Made by a program: the position numbers and the translations under genes. Below are positions 57,584-64,000 of a stretch of 64,000 nt of DNA, in pieces (position 1 is the stretch's first letter; each line of letters opens with the position of its first letter). The notes beneath the pieces were generated by a model. It had not been told where the DNA came from and made no database searches. It was given only the letters and a program-made list of their open reading frames with translations. The DNA comes from Gloeophyllum trabeum ATCC 11539 (lineage: Eukaryota > Basidiomycota > Agaricomycetes > Gloeophyllales > Gloeophyllaceae). The stretch lies in NCBI RefSeq assembly GCF_000344685.1, contig NW_006920417.1:1365776-1429775 (forward strand). The letters run 5' to 3'.

Positions 57584-59092
57584 TCACCACACCTCCCTAT
57601 ACCCATTGTTCCACCTACAGCTGCGCTTGCACCACGGATCCTTGGGACCATAGCGCCTCCACACGTACCCCGGCGCCAGCTGCACCTCACGCAGATCCGG
57701 GCAGGCATACTTCCACGTGATCAAGAACTCCTTATACTCCTCGTCTGGCAGCGTGACCGCCTGGCCGAGCCCGTTCTCCTCCCACATCTCGAACTCGGCG
57801 TCGTCGACATAGTCCTCGAACGACGGGCTTGGGAACTGCTGCCGCATCGTCACGGACTTGTTGCGCCACGAGAAGCGCACCATGAAAATCTCAAGCCGGC
57901 GTAGGTTCCGCAGGCGGTGCAGGTGCCGCGGGACCAGGCCCACGAGCTCGTCCTGGATGACGTTCAGCTTTGCAGACATGGGCAAGACGGGACTTACATC
58001 AGACAGCGAGCCGCGGACAAAGGTTACTTTCAGCCTCTCGAGGTTCGGGAAGAGGTGCGCGACGGCGTGGATGACTTCGAGGTCCCATTCCGAGAGCCGC
58101 AGAGTGAGAGACTTGAGCTCTGGTTGGTGCTCTGCAATCCTATCTAGAACACCGCTGGAGGTCAAGTGGAAGGTCTCGCCCGCCTCTATAATAAGACTCC
58201 GCAGCTGGCCACATTTGGCTACCGTGCCAACAGCAGTCGTGTTTCCGCGGAAATGACGTAAGAGCGGTAGTGCGTTCGGCACCAGAGTAGACTGTACAGG
58301 GAGCGACGTGCTCAGCCATTCCACCTGGTGCGGATACGAGGACAGAAATTCAGTCAGAGATGTTTTAAAGCGGTTGTACGCTTCGGGTGGCAGAGGGTCC
58401 GTGAATGTCCGGAAGTTCGACACGTAGATGAAGCGGATGTTCTGAGATAGATCGGTAGAGCATTCCTGGAACACGTTGGCGGTCTCGTCAATACGTAGAG
58501 TCTGTAAGTTAGACGCTGTCGCCAAGCGACACAGTATTCCGGCCGTCACCGTGTCGCACACGCGGAGAGTCAATTCTGTGATGCCCAAGTCCCTGTGCTG
58601 GAAGACGTCTCCCAAGCCAGCCGAAGTGCATGCTTCCACATGCAAAGACTCGAGGTTGGGGAGGTCATAGATCAAGTCGTAGAATCTCCGCGGGACGTGT
58701 ACGTTGAAAATGACGAGTTCACGCACGGACGTGAACCCGAAGGTGGCGTTCACGATCCGCTGGTACGTGTCATGCGAGACGTACTGGCGGCGCGGAATAG
58801 TGCGCGCGCCTTCCGTCGGCCACCTGGGTGAGTCCCAGAAATCATGCTCTTCACTGTGGTCGGAAACTCCGATAGCTAGGAATTCCGGTACAAACGGTGC
58901 AGGACGATTAATGAGCCTAAGAAATTGGTTGACAGACCAGGTCCGAATGGGAAATGCTTGATGAAGGTACGGCGCTGCGATTGCGTACAGCGTCCTACAT
59001 GTAGCCGAAACATGGGCTAAATCGCTCCGCCTCGTGAGTAGACCGACGATTTGCGTCCAGAGCTCGATTGGGACCTCCTCAACCGCCGGCAT
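57584..59092 (-). CDS. F-box protein with LRR-like C-terminal part
   Basis: Intronless frame of 502 residues from the ATG at 59092. The N-terminus holds an F-box: VPIELWTQIVGLLTRRSDLA, HVSATCRTLYAIAAPYL. The rest has spaced Leu-rich segments such as LPNLESLHVEAC, ITELTLRVC, LQTLRIDE, LRSLIIEAGE, LKSLTLRLSEWDL and LERLKVTFV, which suggest irregular leucine-rich repeats for substrate binding. By family knowledge such proteins are SCF ubiquitin ligase adaptors; basidiomycetes carry large, fast-changing sets. Target unknown. It is divergent from the CCDC25-like gene about 240 bases away. Confidence 0.85.
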   Translation of the reverse strand: MPAVEEVPIELWTQIVGLLTRRSDLAHVSATCRTLYAIAAPYLHQAFPIRTWSVNQFLRLINRPAPFVPEFLAIGVSDHSEEHDFWDSPRWPTEGARTIPRRQYVSHDTYQRIVNATFGFTSVRELVIFNVHVPRRFYDLIYDLPNLESLHVEACTSAGLGDVFQHRDLGITELTLRVCDTVTAGILCRLATASNLQTLRIDETANVFQECSTDLSQNIRFIYVSNFRTFTDPLPPEAYNRFKTSLTEFLSSYPHQVEWLSTSLPVQSTLVPNALPLLRHFRGNTTAVGTVAKCGQLRSLIIEAGETFHLTSSGVLDRIAEHQPELKSLTLRLSEWDLEVIHAVAHLFPNLERLKVTFVRGSLSDVSPVLPMSAKLNVIQDELVGLVPRHLHRLRNLRRLEIFMVRFSWRNKSVTMRQQFPSPSFEDYVDDAEFEMWEENGLGQAVTLPDEEYKEFLITWKYACPDLREVQLAPGYVWRRYGPKDPWCKRSCRWNNGYREVW

Positions 59093-59332
59093 TTTCCAAA
59101 CAAGTTTGAATCTAGGTCATCGAGTGTCAGACGATCCCTAGCGAATGCCCCGAAAGGACGCACGTCGTGGACGGAGGCAAGAGCAATTCCGGGTGGCTGT
59201 GGCACCTGCCGCCGGGATCCGTTGTACCCCTTAATTACGTAAGGAGCAGAGCTTTATATACAATGGGAAACGCAACCCAACTGCCACTGCCATTTACGAA
59301 TTCGCTTTCATTTGCGTATATCGTGCAATAGA

Positions 59333-60376
59333 ATGGTCCTGTTTTTCACTTCCACAGGTATAGATCAACGTTGTGATGAAAACAAACTTTTAATGAGCTT
59401 TCAGCTGTTGAGCCGCCTGCTACGCTCTACATGGGTAGAGACAAGGTGGAAAGTACGTACGTTCGTGCTTTGACTTTCGAAGATCGCCCCCCGGCCTTGA
59501 TGCTTCTATTTCTAATACGTAGATGAGGAACTTATCAAGTATGCGTGGCCACAAGATGTTTGGTTTCACGTAGATAAATTGTCCTCGGCACACGTATACC
59601 TTCGCATGCCCGGTGGAATGCAGTGGGAAAAGATCCCGGAACCCTTGCTCGTGGACTGCGCGCAACTTGTCAAGGCGAACTCGATAGAGGGTATGGCCCG
59701 ATCCGTATCCCGTATCAGGCGACGTTGGATCTCACGATGATCAGGGAACAAAAAGGACAACCTGACGATCATATACACACCTGCAGATAACCTGAAGGTA
59801 GTTCATATTAGTTAACTTGCTACGCTAGCTCATCCTAGACCTTTCGTAGAAAACTGGTGATATGGCTGTAGGACAAGTATCCTTCCATAATGACAAGCGG
59901 GTATGCCCAGTCTCACATTCGAATATCCGTATACCGTGATCGAGGTTCTCATATCTGTACTTATAGGTGAAGAGAGGCAACACTTTTCGCCCGGTCTCCT
60001 GTATTTGCTGCCTGACGATTTCTACAGTTTACGTGGTGAAACGTGATAACGCTATCGTCAACCGACTAAACAAGACGAAGGTCGAGAAGCAGGTCGACCA
60101 CGAGCAAGAGCGTATCGAGCGTATCAAAAAGGAGAACGCTATTCGTAGGGCGGCTGCTGCCGCGAAGGTAAACTTGATCACATTGTTAATGATGGTGGGG
60201 AATTCCAAACTAAAATATCAACCCCGCAGAAAAAGGCGGATGCGGAGCTTGCGCGAGCCAGGGAAGCGGAAAAAGCCGCGCGCTCGTACGACTCCCTTTT
60301 CACTGGTGAGGATGAAGAGGAATTCAATAGTGCACCGAAGAAGAGTGTCAGAGAGGCGGAAGAAGATTTTATGTAG
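59333..60376 (+). CDS. CCDC25-like protein (NFACT-R/DUF814 domain)
   Basis: Small protein with an NFACT-R domain and a charged C-terminal coiled coil. From the ATG at 59333: [20 protein letters not shown], then [74 protein letters not shown] and [19 protein letters not shown] Lys/Glu/Ala-rich helix and an acidic tail ending REAEEDFM complete it. About seven exons with short GT-AG introns. The order and near-identical blocks match the conserved eukaryotic CCDC25 family, related to the RNA-binding part of ribosome quality-control factors. Precise fungal function is not established here. Confidence 0.9.
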
Positions 60377-61799
60377 CTATATCGACGGTGGCGTCTCTTG
60401 CAATTGGACTAATTTGTACAAATCGCGAACAGATACCATTGCGCTGGTATGACTCGAGAGGCATTGAGTTCAGGCAGGCCGAAAAGCCCAGATAGCGTAA
60501 AGGGGCTAGTTGAATCGACATCTTCATGTTAACATGATTGATTAGCGAGTAGTCCATCGCAGAACACACCAGCATAAGGCAGACACAGCAAAGAGAATCT
60601 TGAAGCTAGCGATCAAATTTTTTTGCTTCTACTGTAGGCACCGCTCAACAAAAGCGACCACTTAACACAGTTACTGGTTTACTAAACCTTATTTAGGAGG
60701 CGTCGTATCAAGCTACCCAGAAACTGGCAGATGTGATTAGAACCACAATTTAGGGTTTCGCTTCGGGACGTTATATGATTGGTAGATAGCGTGCCGGGAG
60801 GAGCACGATCGTGCCTGTTGCCAAATTACAGTACAGTAAGTAGTAGCTGTCTTCTGCCCTTCGGGTCCGCGTAAGTGGACCAGTTGCGCACCAGCGTACA
60901 CCCTATGTCGACGCAGAATCACCCTTATCTACTCTGCACTACTAGTACTCCGTAGTCTGCCTGCTCGAGTTAGACCAGTTTACCTGTCTCACTCCGATAG
61001 AAGCGTGGTCCAATTGTACCTGGAATTACGCGATCCAGACTTCTCGCGCATTACCGCCGGCGAGCATCTCTCCCAGATCTCCCATGATTATCCGCCGCTC
61101 TGCGGTGTCGTCTCTCGTTGACGGACTCTCCTTCGTCAGGCAAGGCTGGAAGGATCATCAGGCAGGTAAGACCGATTTTCACTCCTGTCCGATCATGCAA
61201 ACTTGACCAAGCCCGAGCCTTCAACGCCTCAGCGCCGCCTAGGAAGTGGAGGGAATTGGCAGTATGAACAGTACAGGCTAGCCTAGGTCGCGTGCAGGTC
61301 AAGCCGCTTCTTATCTTCGACTAGACTATTTGGTGACGCAGTGTACCTAACATGTACTCCAGGGAACAAGAATGTCGCGGCGATTACTAGACAACATTCC
61401 AGAAGATCTACAAGGGAACTTCAAGCGCATTATTCTTACCACGATGCCTTGCGTAGGTCCCGTTCGGATGCTATTGGGCGTGCGCGGACCTGGACGCGGT
61501 TCCGTGCCCAGGTCTTATCTTCCTTTCGTGCGGCATGTTATCGACCCTTTCCGTCACTGGACCGGCATTCCTAGCAGTCATCCGTAACACTCCTTAACCA
61601 TGATAAGACGTGCACGTCGTGCATATGGAGTATACACCACACTAATCCCATTCTTCCGAAGATCTACCTGATGAGAGATTAGGATGCTAATGCTCGTAAT
61701 AAAAAGTACAGCTTATCTGTATAACTGTAGCGAACGCTCTTCGCTCGCCCACTGTCGTCGAGATTCCTCTCCTCCAGGGGACGGCGCGGAATCGGTGCC
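60377..61799. other. No confident gene
   Basis: Open frames at 61051-61302 (minus) and 61341-61587 (plus, two frames) have no recognised domain. The last 200 bases are the upstream region of the OPT transporter. Confidence 0.35.
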
Positions 61800-64000
61800 A
61801 TGGCGAACACGGCAGTATTCTACGGCAGCCATATCAACGTATCCAATCCCCAGATAGTCGACAGTCAAGCCGGCATTCGCGAAGACTCCTTGGAGGAGAA
61901 AGAAGCAGGGTACGGTAGCGTTGAGAAAGGGCAACAGGGCGGTGTCGCCGTCCATGCCGTCGATTCGCTCGAGGGAAAGTCGATTTACAGTGATAGCGGC
62001 GAGAACGATGGACAGGAGCAGACTTTCGGCGTGCTCGATCCCTTCCCGGAAGACCCAAACGCCATCCCAGAGCCTCAGCAGTTCACCTTCCGCGCCGTTT
62101 TTGTTGGCTCGATACTGGGCGGAGTCATCGCAGCGTCGAACATCTACCTGGGACTGAAGACGGGGTGGACCTTTGGGGCCGGCCTCTTCGGCTCGATATT
62201 TGGGTTCGCGATAATCAAGCCTCTGTCCAAGGTCTTGCCCGAGAAATTCGGAGGCGGCTACTTTGGCCCCAAGGAGAACGTATGCGTGATGTCGACAGCC
62301 ACCGCTGCCGGATCGCTGGGACTTCTTTTTGCCTCCGGTTTTCCAGCGATGTACCAGCTGGGCCTCATGGGTGAAAGCCCGAAGGCGGATATAGGTCGTT
62401 TGTTTACGTTCACGATTGCTTGCGCATATTTCGGGATATTCTTCACGATTCCGTTAAGGAAGTTCTACATCTTGAAGCTAAAACTGGTCTTCCCCAGCTC
62501 GGTGGCAGCGGTATGATCCTGCTTTATTCTCAGTAGTCTATGGCCCTGAAGAGTAACTCACAGGCATATACCATACGGTCGCTTCACGTGGGGAAGAATG
62601 CTGAGGGCAACGCCCGCAAGAAAACTATGTGCTTGCTCATCGCGTTCTGTTTTGCCATCACTTGGAGAGTGACCAGCGAGTACGCAGTAAGTAACACGTT
62701 TGAAAAACATTCCTCTTCGCTAACACTCTCGCCACTAGCCTGGTATTATGTGGGATTGGCATTGGGTATGTCGTCTTCGATTTCGAGGGCGCTGTCCTGT
62801 TGAATATGCACACCAGGGCTACTGGTTCTATAGAGCAGGATGGAAGTGGATTATCCGAGCGGAAAACTTCTATTGGGTCATCGAGTAAGCGTGGTCGTTG
62901 TAAAGTCATCTAGGAACTTCATCATTAAACGTTTGACAGATGGACGCCTGCGTTTATAGGTTGTGGTCTACTGGTTGGTTTGAACTCTGCGACGTCATTC
63001 TTGGGTGGAAGTGTCCTCGCTTGGGGCATCATCGCGCCGGTCCTGGTCAGCACTGGCGAAGCGATTGGTACGCTATTCAGCCCAGAATACCCAGGTTACA
63101 TCAATATGATGGGTATGACTCTCTCCGACCCGGTGCACGCACCTTCGCCAAGGTATTGGTTGATCTGGCCGGGAACCCTCATGCGTACGTGGAACTTTTG
63201 ACCTTGCGTGATCGCGCCGGAAGAATTGACACGCCTGCGACAGTACTATGCGCATCCTTTGCAGAGGTGGGGTGCAACTTCAAGAGCATCATCACAACAG
63301 TGAAGCAAATGATAGTTCCCCATATTGCGAGATTGAGAAAGACCGAGGACACCAAAATTGCAGAGGATTATGTGATCGAAGATCCCGCCCCTCCTCATGA
63401 ACAAGTGCCATTGTGGCTCTGGACAGGCGGCGTGGTCATCAGTACCATTGTATCAGTCGTCGTTATGGGAGTCCAATTTAACCAGAACGCAGGTGTCACT
63501 CTACTTGCCATCGTCTTCGCTTTCTTGTTTTCATTGATTGGGGCAGAGTGTTGCGGTCGGGTCTCAGTCATACCAGTAACGAGCATCGGGAATGCGTCCC
63601 AGCTTGTTTTCGGAGGTGTTTCTAGGGGTAGGCACGAGAGTGTCAAGGACAACCAACGGGGTAACTCCTTGTCCGGAATGTTGGCACTGGCCGCATCAGA
63701 ACAGTGCGCTGACATGCTAGGTATGAATCCTCTGTTTATCTAGGCAGTATGCATCTGACGATAAGGTGGAATGCAGGAGATCTGAAGACGACTCACTTGC
63801 TGGGAGCTTCTCCTCGAGTTCAGTTGTATGCACAAGCCGTTGGCGCGCTGGTATCTATCTTCATGAGTGCAGGGATGTTCGTGTTGTTCTCCACGGGTAA
63901 GACCAATTGTCTGGTCTGATGCCATACGGCGTTCATTGACTTTCGTCGGGAAGCGTATCCCTGTATCATCGACCTGAACGCCTCCACCACTTGCTCATTC
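61800..64000 (+). CDS. OPT-family oligopeptide transporter (3' end outside window)
   Basis: Polytopic plasma or vacuolar membrane carrier, proton-coupled, for small peptides or metal chelates. From the ATG at 61800 an acidic N-terminal region of about 90 residues precedes the first spans: FTFRAVFVGSILGGVIAASN, IYLGLKTGWTFGAGLFGSIF, VCVMSTATAAGSLGLLFASG, FTIACAYFGIFFTIPLRKF. Later parts include WVIEWTPAFIGCGLLVGLNS, ATSFLGGSVLAWGIIAPVL, PLWLWTGGVVISTIVSVVVM, LLAIVFAFLFSLIGAECCGR, TSIGNASQLVFGGVSRG and THLLGASPRVQLYAQAVGAL. Motifs such as GLKTGW, the invariant-type SIGNASQL and the DLKTTHLLG block fit the OPT/YSL branch. Short introns throughout. The frame is still coding at base 64000. Confidence 0.92.

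Noticed and set aside
61341..61587. Two overlapping plus-strand frames before the OPT gene
   Set aside because: Neither shows a domain, and both overlap in different frames, as expected of chance open frames.

Overview
The window comes from a fungal nuclear genome, most likely a wood-decay-type basidiomycete (Agaricomycetes). Protein genes are dense and cut by many short (about 45-65 bp) GT-AG introns. The gene set is typical of such fungi: an A-T-R NRPS-like reductase, tetraspanin, FMN-dependent lactate-oxidase-like enzymes, a Zn2Cys6 regulator, an F-box/LRR protein and a basidiomycete-type protein kinase. There are no bacterial features, CRISPR arrays or rRNA genes. All exon joins were made by eye from splice signals and reading frame.

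Layout. 1-5.8 kb: end of a MULE-like element, a repeat also found 2.8 kb away, a small membrane protein and a tetraspanin. 6.3-7.7 kb: thioredoxin reductase. 8-9.9 kb: relics (hydrolase pseudogene, kinase 3' fragment). 10-14.1 kb: NRPS-like A-T-R enzyme. 14.1-17.5 kb: gene-poor, with a tRNA-like unit and a second hydrolase relic. 17.7-19.6 kb: ALG11 mannosyltransferase. 20.5-22.1 kb: intact secreted alpha/beta hydrolase, then a 504-bp foldback palindrome. 23.3-23.5 kb: duplicated 3' end of thioredoxin reductase. 24.9-26.9 kb: a small three-exon gene and the kinase-like gene. 27.6-36.5 kb: two FMN oxidoreductase paralogs in opposite orientation around VMA3 (V-ATPase proteolipid) and a SUN-domain SLP1-like gene. 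37-43.1 kb: Tvp38-like membrane protein, acidic Cys-rich protein, histidine acid phosphatase. 43.7-48.9 kb: Zn2Cys6 factor divergent from a 2OG-Fe(II) oxygenase. 49.3-51.6 kb: PRMT3. 52-55.4 kb: the hydrolase paralog split by a MULE-type non-autonomous element, plus an assembly gap. 55.9-60.4 kb: unknown protein, F-box protein and CCDC25-like protein. 61.8 kb to the end: OPT oligopeptide transporter, cut by the window edge.

Most genes are single-copy housekeeping functions (protein glycosylation, vacuolar acidification, redox, arginine methylation, nuclear envelope/ER) and do not form one pathway. The striking layer is structural. Recent TIR-element activity, several copied and decayed gene fragments (hydrolase, thioredoxin reductase, kinase) and unusual splicing (a 6-nt microexon inside a Zn2Cys6 motif, a 13-nt microexon in VMA3, two GC-AG introns) stand out more than any new enzymatic system. 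I did not find a convincing undescribed multi-gene system. The best functional candidate is the divergent regulator/oxygenase pair near 47 kb.
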